32,304 nucleotides of DNA from an uncultured Acidobacteriota bacterium (GTDB lineage: Bacteria; Acidobacteriota; Thermoanaerobaculia; Gp7-AA8): NCBI GenBank assembly GCA_937870635.1, contig CALMZP010000033.1:1-32304 (forward strand), read 5' to 3'. Both the position numbers and the translations under genes were made by a program. Position 1 is the stretch's first letter; each line of letters opens with the position of its first letter. The notes below the pieces were generated by a model. It saw only the letters and a list, made by a program, of their open reading frames with translations. It was not told where the DNA came from and did not search any database. This document shows positions 1-6,748 of this stretch, piece after piece.

Positions 1-1
1 C

Positions 2-562
2 GCTACCTCCGCCTTCGATGCCGCTTCCCTCGCCCACCTCGGCGTGACCACGGCGCTCCGAAAGCCGCTCAAGCCTCAACGGTTGTACGAGGCGGTTTTC
101 GGTCAGTGCACGGTGCCTCGCCGTTCGACCGCGGAGAATGTAAAACGAGCCGGCGTCGTGGCAACGAAGAGGCGCGTGCTGGTCGTCGATGACAGCGTCG
201 TCAATCAGAAAGTCGCCGTCCGCCAGCTTCAGAAGCTCGGCATCGCGGCCGAGGCTGTGGGGAACGGGGTGGAGGCGCTCGACGCGCTCGGCCGCATCGG
301 CTATGAGCTCGTGCTGATGGACTGCCAGATGCCGGAGATGGACGGGTACGAGGCGACCGCGGAGATCCGGCGGCGCGAGGGCGGCGCGGCCCGGACTCCC
401 ATCATCGCGCTCACCGCCAGCGCGTCACCCAGCGATCGCACCCGCTGCATCGACGCAGGAATGGACGACTTCCTCTCAAAGCCGGTGCGCGAACCAGAGC
501 TTGCCGCGGCGATTCGCCGGTGGCTTCCCGATCAGACAGGAAAGGACGTACATGCACACTGA
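2..562 (+). CDS. Hybrid sensor kinase, C-terminal part (two receiver domains), 5' truncated
   Basis: The frame is open to the window edge, so the N-terminus, including any kinase core, lies outside. The first residues visible end in a KPLKPQRLYEAV motif typical of the last helix of a receiver (REC) domain. A linker and a complete second REC domain follow: VLVVDDSVVNQKV (acidic pocket), [16 protein letters not shown] (phosphoacceptor Asp), IIALTAS and the conserved Lys in LSKPV. The NQKVA and MDCQMPEMDG wording is characteristic of receivers fused to hybrid histidine kinases, which pass phosphate to an HPt domain. Such an HPt gene lies two genes downstream. The stop codon overlaps the next gene by 11 nt, so the three genes are probably one operon. 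That the missing part is a kinase is inferred from the family. Confidence 0.85.
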   Translation, partial: ATSAFDAASLAHLGVTTALRKPLKPQRLYEAVFGQCTVPRRSTAENVKRAGVVATKRRVLVVDDSVVNQKVAVRQLQKLGIAAEAVGNGVEALDALGRIGYELVLMDCQMPEMDGYEATAEIRRREGGAARTPIIALTASASPSDRTRCIDAGMDDFLSKPVREPELAAAIRRWLPDQTGKDVHAH

Positions 563-968
563 GTCGACCACGATCCGCCGTCCCGCGATCCTCGTCATCG
601 ACGACGATCGGACCGTTCACAAGCTCGTCGAGCGGGCCCTCCAGAATTTCCCGGGAACCCTTCTTCACGCGCACGAAGGGGTCGAAGGCCTGCGGATGGC
701 TCGCGAGCTTCGTCCCGAGCTGGTGCTCACCGACGCGCTCCTTCCGAAGCTCGACGGCCGCGAGATCGCACTGCGGCTCAAGAGCGATCCGGCCACGCGC
801 GCGATCAAGGTGGTCCTGATGACTGCCTTATACAAGGGAACGCGCTACCGGATCGAAGCGATCAATTCGTTCGGCGTCGATGAATACATCGAGAAGCCCG
901 TTGATCCCACGCGTCTGCGCAAGCTCGCGGAAGAGGCGGAAGAGGTCGCGATGGCGGTGGCGTCATGA
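552..968 (+). CDS. Single-domain response regulator (CheY-like)
   Basis: A 138-residue protein that is essentially one receiver domain. It has an acidic pocket DDD at about residues 17-19, phosphoacceptor Asp61 in LVLTDALLPKLDG, a Thr in VVLMTALYK and a Lys in IEKPVDP. No output domain follows, so it should act by protein-protein contact or as a phosphorelay intermediate. The ATG at 552 is preferred over an upstream in-frame ATG at 501 because AGGAAAGGA sits just before it and the REC fold starts near residue 11. The gene overlaps the preceding hybrid kinase by 11 nt and the HPt gene by 4 nt, which indicates translational coupling. Partners are presumably those two neighbours (inference). Confidence 0.88.
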   Translation: MHTESTTIRRPAILVIDDDRTVHKLVERALQNFPGTLLHAHEGVEGLRMARELRPELVLTDALLPKLDGREIALRLKSDPATRAIKVVLMTALYKGTRYRIEAINSFGVDEYIEKPVDPTRLRKLAEEAEEVAMAVAS

Positions 969-1303
969 TGACGGCGAGCTCTCTCGATCCAGCCGTTCTA
1001 GCATCGTTGATGGATCTCGCCGACGGCGACCAGGCTTTCCTCGACGACCTTCTCGGAACCTATCTCGAACAGAGCGTCGAGGCGATCGAGACGCTTCGGA
1101 TCGCCCTGGAACAGAGAGACATGCGTGCCGCGCACCGCGAGGCGCACCGGTTCGCCGGCGCGAGCCTCAACGTCGGCGCGACGGCGGCTGCATCGCTCTG
1201 CCGCCGCATCGAGGATGCGGCGAGTCGCGACGAAGAGTCAGAAATGAAGGATTGCCTCGTCGGTCTCATCGCCGAGGTCGCGGCAATCCGCACTGAAATT
1301 TAG
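965..1303 (+). CDS. HPt-domain phosphotransfer protein
   Basis: A 112-residue, all-helical protein matching a free-standing histidine phosphotransfer (HPt) domain. It starts with a DLADGDQAFLDDLLGTYLEQ helix and continues to AAHREAHRFAGASLNVGA. In canonical HPt proteins this region reads AHxLKGSSLNVGA; here the phosphoacceptor would be His61, and the usual Lys three residues later is Ala64. HPt proteins shuttle phosphate between receiver domains, which suits its place after a hybrid kinase and a single-domain receiver. ATG at 965 overlaps the upstream stop. The stop overlaps, by 4 nt, the stop of the convergent gene on the other strand, so there is no room for a conventional terminator between them. 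Confidence 0.85.
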   Translation: MMTASSLDPAVLASLMDLADGDQAFLDDLLGTYLEQSVEAIETLRIALEQRDMRAAHREAHRFAGASLNVGATAAASLCRRIEDAASRDEESEMKDCLVGLIAEVAAIRTEI

Positions 1304-2403
1304 CGGGACGGGCGGTCGGCGCCCGTGGCCGCGTCTTCCCGCTCTTTTTCGAGGCGGTTCTCCACCTGCGCTTCGTCGCCGGCCTTCTTCTTCGACGGCT
1401 TTTGCTCGGCAGGCGCTTCGGGCGCGTAGAGCAGCTCGGCGTAGATCGGGAAGTGATCCGATCCGATCGCGGGCAGCCTCTCCAGCCTGACGAGCTTGAA
1501 GTGTTTCGAGTGGAAGATGTGATCGAGCGGAAAACGGGCGAGCGGATTCTTCGCGTTGTAACTGTTGTAGAAACCGCGGCCGATCCGCGGGTCGAGCAGC
1601 CGGCTGATACGGACGAACAGCTGGCTCGTCTCCGACCACGCCACGTCGTTGAGATCTCCGGCGACGATCACCGGCGTGTCGCCTTTCTTCTCGATGCTCT
1701 TGCCCATGACGATGAGCTCCGCGTCTCGCGCCGTCGACCGCTGATCGCGAATCGGTTCGGGCGGCCGTGGATGGAGCAGATGCAGCTCGATCTCCACACC
1801 GCTCGGCAGCACCGCGCGGGCGTGCGCCGAGGGGATGTCCTCCTGAATGAGAAACTGGATGGAGTAGTCCTTCAGCTCCAGCTTCGAAAACAGCATCAGC
1901 CCGTACCAGTTGTCCTGCGGCTGCGCGACCCGGTAGGGATAATCAGCCGAAAGGCGCTCGTCGAGTGATTCCGCCCATCGATGATCCGTCTCGACGAGCA
2001 TCAGAACATCCGGCTGGCGCTCCTCGACGAGCGCGATGAGGCGGCCGTGCTCCTCGTTCTCCATGAGCACGTTCGAGATCATCACCGAGATCGTGTTCTT
2101 CGGGTCGAGCTTCGAAGCCGCTTTGACCTGCTTGCGGACGAGTTTCGTGTAAGGGCGGATCTTGTAGAACTGCCATCCGACGGCGAGGGCGGCCGGCACG
2201 AGCAGCGCCGCGTCACGCTTTTTTCCACGGGCAAAGAAACGGAGGTAGCTCGTGCCGCCGATCAGCGCCGTGACAGCCAGCTGAACGCGCGGAAAATCCC
2301 ACAACCGGAAAATCCAGTGCGGATGGCGGATGAGGCTGAGGACCGTTCCGAGGATTGGAACGGCGGTGGCAGCTACGGAAAAACCCCGAAGGACGTTTCT
2401 CAT
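1300..2403 (-). CDS. Membrane-anchored endonuclease/exonuclease/phosphatase family protein
   Basis: A 367-residue protein. Three hydrophobic segments lie in the first 85 residues (near FSVAATAVPILGTVLSLI, VQLAVTALIGGTSYLRFF and ALLVPAALAVGWQF). A C-terminal DNase I-like fold follows, with the family landmarks in order: ISNVLMEN, LVETDHRW, a LHLLHPRPPEP His region, VIVAGDLNDV, LDHIFHS and GSDHFPIYAEL. The family hydrolyses phosphodiester or phosphomonoester bonds with a divalent metal. The substrate here cannot be read from sequence, but the anchor suggests action at the membrane. The tail after about residue 330 is charged and low-complexity. The ATG at 2403 is chosen because it immediately precedes the first hydrophobic segment; the much longer upstream extension runs through a symporter remnant and repeats. 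The Shine-Dalgarno is weak. Confidence 0.82.
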   Translation of the reverse strand: MRNVLRGFSVAATAVPILGTVLSLIRHPHWIFRLWDFPRVQLAVTALIGGTSYLRFFARGKKRDAALLVPAALAVGWQFYKIRPYTKLVRKQVKAASKLDPKNTISVMISNVLMENEEHGRLIALVEERQPDVLMLVETDHRWAESLDERLSADYPYRVAQPQDNWYGLMLFSKLELKDYSIQFLIQEDIPSAHARAVLPSGVEIELHLLHPRPPEPIRDQRSTARDAELIVMGKSIEKKGDTPVIVAGDLNDVAWSETSQLFVRISRLLDPRIGRGFYNSYNAKNPLARFPLDHIFHSKHFKLVRLERLPAIGSDHFPIYAELLYAPEAPAEQKPSKKKAGDEAQVENRLEKEREDAATGADRPSR

Positions 2404-2729
2404 CCTCGACGATTTCGTTCGCGATAACCGCAGTGCCTGGCGGGCCGGTTCCCTCGTCTGCCCAGCAGCGGCGGCGATGCCGGCCGAGCCGAGGCCTGAC
2501 TCATTCGAGAAGATGCCGCGAGCGCCTGAAAGTGGCTGATGTCGCCCTCGGCGTCCTTCTCGTGACGGACCACCAGGGCCAGCCACAACGAGTGCCACAG
2601 ATCGCGGAACTGAAGACCGTGCAACACCACGGTGAGATAGAAGCCGGTGAACAGAAGGAGGGGGATGAGAAAGTACGGTCCCCACACGAACGACGAAGCG
2701 GCGCTGGCGAAGTCGTGAATCGTTTTCAA
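2404..2729 (-). pseudogene. Alanine:cation symporter (AGCS family) remnant with large internal deletion
   Basis: From a TTG at 2729 the reading is KTIHDFASAASSFVWGPYFL, then a membrane segment, LHGLQFRDLWHSL and KDAEGDISHFQAL. These are the N-terminus and first landmark of AGCS sodium/proton:alanine symporters. Directly after QAL the family sequence jumps, in a frame shifted by one base, to ARGIFSNESGLGSAGIAAAA and GQTREPARQAL, the conserved mid-protein motif. From the known family (about 450-500 residues) roughly 200 residues between the two motifs are missing, and so is everything after ARQAL. The product cannot be functional. It sits directly upstream of the phosphodiesterase-family gene and downstream of a heptamer hairpin. 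Decay in the genome is likelier than a misassembly, but the latter is not excluded. Confidence 0.7.
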
Positions 2730-2756
2730 GCGTGGCGAGTATATGGGAGCTGAAAC

Positions 2757-2821
2757 GATTTTGGATTTTGGATTTTGGATTTTGGATTGGGCCGAAATCC
2801 AAAATCCAAAATCCAAAATCC
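2757..2821. repeat. Inverted heptamer array (GATTTTG / AAAATCC hairpin)
   Basis: About 4.5 tandem copies of the 7-mer GATTTTG are followed by a short GC-rich loop and about 3.9 copies of the reverse complement. The whole could fold into a long hairpin. It lies just beyond the stop of the SpoIIE-type phosphatase gene and ends at that stop codon. A second copy of the same design lies upstream of that gene. It could act as a terminator or stabiliser of the phosphatase transcript, but the symmetry would serve either strand. Confidence 0.9.
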
Positions 2822-4384
2822 CTATCCCCCTCGCCGCAGAACGACGATCGTCTTGTCGTCCGTGGCGTGCGAGCCGCGCTCGAACCGGCGGATCGTGGAG
2901 AGGATCGTCGGTGCAATATTGCTGAACTCGCCTCGGGCGGTCTGCAGCGCAAGATCCCGCAACGCGTCGTTCCCGAACTCGTTCTCCTCGGGATCGGCAG
3001 CTTCATTCAGACCGTCGGTGTAGAGAAAGAGCGTCGCGCCCGGAGGAAGCAGGACCGCTCCCTCCTGATACGTAGCGTCGGGCATCAGTCCGATCGGTTT
3101 GCCGGTCGCATGGATCTCCTGCAGCTCGCCATTCATGACGATGAACGGCGGATTGTGTCCGGCGTTCACGTAATGAAGCTCGCCGGTTTGGGGAGAATAC
3201 CGGCCGAAAAAGAACGTCACGTACTTCCGGCCGCCGGCCATCCGGCAGAGGAGCCGGTTGAGCCGCCCCATCAGTTCGCCGAGGTCGTCTTCGAGGGGCG
3301 CGGCGATGCGAAGGGCGGCCTGGAAGGACGACATGATCAGCGCCGCGGCCACGCCTTTTCCGGAGACGTCGCCGATCGCCAGACCGAGATCGCCTTCCGC
3401 GAACTCGATGAAGTCGTAGTAGTCGCCGCCCACTTCGTAGCAGGGCACGCTCTGCGCGGCGATCTCGATGCCATAAACATCGACCGGCGGAGAAGGAAGA
3501 AGGCGTCCCTGAATCTCGCGGCCGAGCTGAAGCTCGCGTTCCATCCGGTTCTTCTCGAGCAGCTCGATGTGCAGCGTTGCATTCTCCATGGCGATGGCCA
3601 TGTGCTCGGAGATCGCCGCGAGGAACTCGACGTCGTTCGCGCCGAATGCTCCGGTCTTCTTGTTGAGCAGCTGCAGCACGCCGACGATCCGCTGCTCGCG
3701 ATTGCGAATCGGCACGCAGAGCATGGAACGAGTGCGGTAGCCGGTGCGCTGGTCCTGCGAAGGATCGAAGCGCTCGTCGGAGTAGGCGTCGTAGATGATG
3801 ATCGGCTCTCCGTTGCGCGCGACGGTACCGGCCAGGCCTTTTCCGATCGGAAGGCGGATCTCGGTGACCTTCATCCCGTCCGCGATCTTCGACCAGATCT
3901 CGCCTCTGGCCTCGTCGACGAAGTAGAGCGTGCCGCGGTCGACGCCGAGCTCCTTCTTCGCAACGGCGAGGATCGACTCGAAGAGCGCGTTCGGCTCGAT
4001 CGATGAGTTGATGAGCTTCGACGCTTCGACGATCGTCCGGAGCCGCTCCACTTCTTCCTGCGCGGCGATCGTGGCGATCATCCGCCGCAGTGCCGGCGGT
4101 TCGGCCACCTCGAAACGGAGTCCGGACATGAAGCGATCGCCGGCGCCATCGACGCGCAGCTTCTCGGAGTGGGCGATCGAACAGTCGACGCTGATCTCCT
4201 CCCCTTCCCACACCATCGTCAGCTTCTCACGCCCGTTGCCGACGATCGGCGTATCGCTCTCGACTCGGCTGCCGAAAAGCCCGATCTCGTGGACCGAAAC
4301 CGGATGCCCGCTCATCGTCGCGTAGAGAGGCGGCGTCAGCTGAAGGCGCTCAGTGCGGCGGCGGTCGCGGGGAGTGTCGGTCAT
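2822..4384 (-). CDS. PilZ-like / GAF / SpoIIE-type PP2C serine phosphatase
   Basis: A 520-residue regulator with three modules. Residues ~7-110 resemble a PilZ domain: RRRTERLQL supplies an RxxxR-like arginine patch, and a VHEIGLFG turn stands where PilZ has DxSxxG, so c-di-GMP binding is uncertain. Residues ~125-285 are a GAF domain (GTLYFVDE, IGKGLAGTVARNGEPIII, MLCVPIRN, GVLQLLNKK). Residues ~300-518 are a SpoIIE/RsbU-type PP2C phosphatase with the metal-binding motifs GGDYYDF, IGDVSGKG, NAGHNPP, LYTDGLNEA and a final DDKT. Such enzymes dephosphorylate anti-sigma antagonists or similar Ser/Thr-phosphorylated partners; none is encoded nearby. The ATG at 4384 is chosen because the upstream extension only translates repeat DNA. 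The gene stands alone between two heptamer hairpins. Confidence 0.88.
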   Translation of the reverse strand: MTDTPRDRRRTERLQLTPPLYATMSGHPVSVHEIGLFGSRVESDTPIVGNGREKLTMVWEGEEISVDCSIAHSEKLRVDGAGDRFMSGLRFEVAEPPALRRMIATIAAQEEVERLRTIVEASKLINSSIEPNALFESILAVAKKELGVDRGTLYFVDEARGEIWSKIADGMKVTEIRLPIGKGLAGTVARNGEPIIIYDAYSDERFDPSQDQRTGYRTRSMLCVPIRNREQRIVGVLQLLNKKTGAFGANDVEFLAAISEHMAIAMENATLHIELLEKNRMERELQLGREIQGRLLPSPPVDVYGIEIAAQSVPCYEVGGDYYDFIEFAEGDLGLAIGDVSGKGVAAALIMSSFQAALRIAAPLEDDLGELMGRLNRLLCRMAGGRKYVTFFFGRYSPQTGELHYVNAGHNPPFIVMNGELQEIHATGKPIGLMPDATYQEGAVLLPPGATLFLYTDGLNEAADPEENEFGNDALRDLALQTARGEFSNIAPTILSTIRRFERGSHATDDKTIVVLRRGG

Positions 4385-4417
4385 GGGAGGGGGATAGCGT
4401 ACAACACCGCGGGGGGG

Positions 4418-4498
4418 ATTTGGATTTTGGATTTTGGATTTTGGATTTTGGATTGACGGTAATCCAAAATCCAAAATCCAAAATCCAAAATCCAAAAT
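4418..4498. repeat. Inverted heptamer array (GATTTTG / CAAAATC hairpin)
   Basis: Five tandem copies of the GATTTTG heptamer (the first shortened by one base) face five copies of the reverse complement across a loop of about 6 nt (GACGGT). The element fills the spacer between two divergently transcribed genes, the phosphatase (start 4384) and modA (start 4531). Promoters for both must therefore lie in or next to it. It repeats the design of the element at 2757-2821. Confidence 0.9.
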
Positions 4499-4530
4499 GA
4501 AGATGGCGGGCGGCAATATACTCGCCAGAA

Positions 4531-5256
4531 ATGAGGCTCGTCCTCCTCGTCTTTCTCGTTCTGTCATGTTCTTCGCCGGCGGAAGTGCGCGTCTTTGCCG
4601 CGGCCAGCCTCACCGATGCGCTGACCGAGATTGCCGCGGCGTGGGAAAAGAATGGCGGACAGCGCGTCGTCTTCAACTTCGGCTCTTCGGCGACGCTGGC
4701 GCGGCAGATCGACGCGGGGGCGCCTGCCGACCTTTTCCTTTCGGCTGACGAGATGAAAATGGACTGGCTGGCGGGGCGGAAGCGAATCGTTCCCGCGACG
4801 CGGGTCTCGCTGCTGTCGAACGCGCTCGTAATCGTGGTCCCGCTCGACGCGAAGGCCGTTATCACCGGGATCCACGACCTGCAGTCCTTTCGCACGATCG
4901 CCATCGGCGAGCCCTCGACCGTCCCGGCAGGGATCTATGCGCGGCAGCATCTCGAGCGCGCATCGCTGTGGCATTCACTCGAGCCGAAGATGATTCCGAC
5001 CGACAACGTCCGCGCAGCGCTCTACGCGGTCGAGGGCGGCAACGCAGACGCGGCGATCGTCTATGCGACCGACGCACGGGCGTCACGACGCGTGCGCGTC
5101 GCGCATGTCATCGCGGATGGCCCGGCGATCTCATATCCGGCGGCAGTCACCGCCGACGCCGGGAACGCCGGCGGAGCGCGCCGGTTCCTCGATTACCTGC
5201 GCTCCGGTGCCGCGGGCGTGATATTCCGGAGACATGGGTTCGTGGTGAATGGCTGA
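4531..5256 (+). CDS. modA: Molybdate ABC transporter, substrate-binding protein
   Basis: A 241-residue periplasmic binding protein. The N-terminus MRLVLLVFLVLSCSS is a short lipoprotein-type signal with a plausible lipobox Cys. The mature part begins VRVFAAASLTDAL, followed by FNFGSSATLARQI, GAPADLFLSAD and DNVRAALYAVEGGNADAAIVYATDA. These are the oxyanion-binding and domain-crossing motifs of ModA, which captures molybdate or tungstate and delivers it to ModB. The gene overlaps modB by 8 nt, and modB overlaps modC, so the three form one operon. ATG 4531 is the only start leaving a complete signal sequence; the ribosome-binding site is weak. Molybdate rather than another oxyanion is inferred from family resemblance and the complete modABC order. 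Confidence 0.9.
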   Translation: MRLVLLVFLVLSCSSPAEVRVFAAASLTDALTEIAAAWEKNGGQRVVFNFGSSATLARQIDAGAPADLFLSADEMKMDWLAGRKRIVPATRVSLLSNALVIVVPLDAKAVITGIHDLQSFRTIAIGEPSTVPAGIYARQHLERASLWHSLEPKMIPTDNVRAALYAVEGGNADAAIVYATDARASRRVRVAHVIADGPAISYPAAVTADAGNAGGARRFLDYLRSGAAGVIFRRHGFVVNG

Positions 5257-5908
5257 CGACTGGCAGATCGTGTGGTTCACGGTGCGCGTCGCCGCGCTCG
5301 CCGCGCTGATGATCGTCCCGCCGGGGCTCGCCGTGGCGTGGCTCCTGGCCCGCTATCAGTGGCGGGGCAAGTCGCTCGTGGAAACGCTCGTGGCTCTCCC
5401 ACTGGTCATGCCGCCGGTGGCGACAGGACTGATTCTCCTCGAGCTCTTCAGCCGCCGCGGACCGATCGGCTCGATCCTCGGCTTGGACATCGTCTTCACC
5501 TGGCGCGCGGTCGTGCTGGCCATGATGGTCATGGCCTTCCCCCTCCTCGTCCGGGCATCGCGCGTGGCGTTCGAAGAAGTCGAGCCGCGGCTCGAGAAGA
5601 TCGCCCGAACGCTCGGCGCCTCCGATTCGCGGGTCTTCCTGACGATCACGCTGCCGCTGGCGGCTCGCGGCATCATCAGCGGTCTCCTCCTCGCCTTCGC
5701 CCGCGCCCTCGGCGAATTCGGCGCGACGATTCTCGTGGCGGGCAACATTCCGGGACGCACGAGCACGATCTCCCTTGCTATCTATCAATCCGTGCAGCTC
5801 GGGCGGGATAGCGACGCGTTCCGGCTTCTCCTCTATTCCGTGGCCGCCGCGTTCACAGCAGTCTGGCTTGCCGAGTTCACCGCACGGCGTGCAGGAGCCC
5901 GCCGATGA
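5249..5908 (+). CDS. modB: Molybdate ABC transporter, permease
   Basis: A 219-residue integral membrane protein with about five hydrophobic segments, the usual ModB size. ALPLVMPPVATGLILL is the hallmark of molybdate/sulfate-type permeases. The EAA loop that contacts the ATPase reads EKIARTLGASDSRVFLTITLP and is followed by ARALGEFGATILVAGNIPGRT, also highly typical of ModB. It forms the membrane channel with ModA outside and ModC inside. The start codon lies inside the end of modA (8-nt overlap) and the stop overlaps the modC start by 4 nt (ATGA), which indicates tight translational coupling. Confidence 0.93.
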   Translation: MADDWQIVWFTVRVAALAALMIVPPGLAVAWLLARYQWRGKSLVETLVALPLVMPPVATGLILLELFSRRGPIGSILGLDIVFTWRAVVLAMMVMAFPLLVRASRVAFEEVEPRLEKIARTLGASDSRVFLTITLPLAARGIISGLLLAFARALGEFGATILVAGNIPGRTSTISLAIYQSVQLGRDSDAFRLLLYSVAAAFTAVWLAEFTARRAGARR

Positions 5909-6564
5909 CGATCGTGCTGCGCGACGTGACGCTCCCTCTCGCGCACTTCGACCTCGACGCGACGGTGGAGATGAGCGGCTCCGCAACCGCGCTCTACGGC
6001 CCGTCCGGATCGGGCAAGACCTCGCTCATCGAAACGATTGCCGGGTTGCGAAGGCCGTCGCGCGGAACCGTGATCGTGCATGGGCGGACCGTCTTCGACC
6101 GTGACGCGCGCATCGACGTGCCCGCGCGAGAGCGGCGCATCGGTTACGTTCCTCAGGACGACGCACTCTTCCCGCACATGACGGTCCGGCACAACGTCAT
6201 CTACGGGTCGCGCCGCAACGAGACACCGCATCACGCGAATTTCGGTCACGTCGTCGATGTGCTGGAGATCGGTCACCTGCTCGACCGCGGCGTCCGCGAT
6301 CTGTCGGGGGGCGAGCGGAAACGCGTGGCCCTTGCCCGCGCTCTGCTGAGCAATCCGGAGGTCCTGCTGCTCGACGAGCCGGTGGCGGGACTCGATCCCG
6401 ATCTGCGCGGCCGCGTCCTCGACTACCTCGTGCGCGTGCATCGCGATTTCCCCATCCCTCTCGTCTACGTCACGCACTCACGCGACGAGGCTGCCGTGGC
6501 CTGCGACGAGATGGTGATGATGGAGAAGGGGCGGGTGGTCGGGAAAACGAGAATTGAGAATTGA
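5905..6564 (+). CDS. modC: Molybdate ABC transporter, ATP-binding protein (short form)
   Basis: A 219-residue ABC ATPase with Walker A GPSGSGKTS, Q-loop VPQDDALFPH, signature LSGGERKR, Walker B VLLLDEP and the switch His in VYVTHSRDEA. It should power ModB-mediated molybdate import. Typical ModC proteins are about 350 residues with a C-terminal molybdate-binding (MOBE) domain. This one stops right after the ATPase core, and its final residues and stop codon are written by the GAGAATT heptamer array that begins at 6549. The nucleotide-binding domain is complete, so activity is likely, but C-terminal regulation by molybdate is absent. Short ModC forms exist, so truncation by repeat insertion is an inference. 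Confidence 0.88.
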   Translation: MTIVLRDVTLPLAHFDLDATVEMSGSATALYGPSGSGKTSLIETIAGLRRPSRGTVIVHGRTVFDRDARIDVPARERRIGYVPQDDALFPHMTVRHNVIYGSRRNETPHHANFGHVVDVLEIGHLLDRGVRDLSGGERKRVALARALLSNPEVLLLDEPVAGLDPDLRGRVLDYLVRVHRDFPIPLVYVTHSRDEAAVACDEMVMMEKGRVVGKTRIEN

Positions 6565-6745
6565 GAATCGAGAAGTGCACGTCACCCTGAGGCGCGAAGA
6601 CGCCGAAGGGCCTCAGGATGCGAGAGCTGCGTATTTTGAGGCCCTTCGCCGTCTTCGCGGCTCAGGGTGACGTGGCTCCTCGATTCTCAATTCGCGGGCG
6701 AGGTCGCCCGCGCTCCACTGGGCGCACTAAGCACTAAGCACCGTA
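6549..6745. repeat. Composite repeat: heptamer array, 38-bp palindrome, GC palindrome
   Basis: It opens with tandem GAGAATT heptamers (6549-6575), then the left arm of a long inverted repeat (6578-6615) that pairs with 6637-6674 with two mismatches over 38 nt. Next come an inverted heptamer copy (CGATTCTCAATT, about 6680-6692), a second short palindrome CGCGGGCGA-GG-TCGCCCGCG (6693-6712), tandem GCACTAA heptamers and a final ATTCTCAATTCT. The heptamer arms point toward each other around the palindromes. The element fills the space between convergent modC and the REC/EAL gene and supplies the end of modC. The long palindrome could terminate transcription from both sides. Confidence 0.9.
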
Positions 6746-6748
6746 TTC

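Noticed and set aside
1300-3006. 568-codon version of the phosphodiesterase-family protein
   Set aside because: The N-terminal extension runs through the repeat and the symporter remnant; the real start at 2403 directly precedes membrane segments.
2732-4006. Long + strand reading frame of 424 codons opposite the phosphatase gene
   Set aside because: It lies antisense to a gene with all PP2C motifs, begins in the heptamer repeat and shows no recognisable domain; typical of high-GC DNA.
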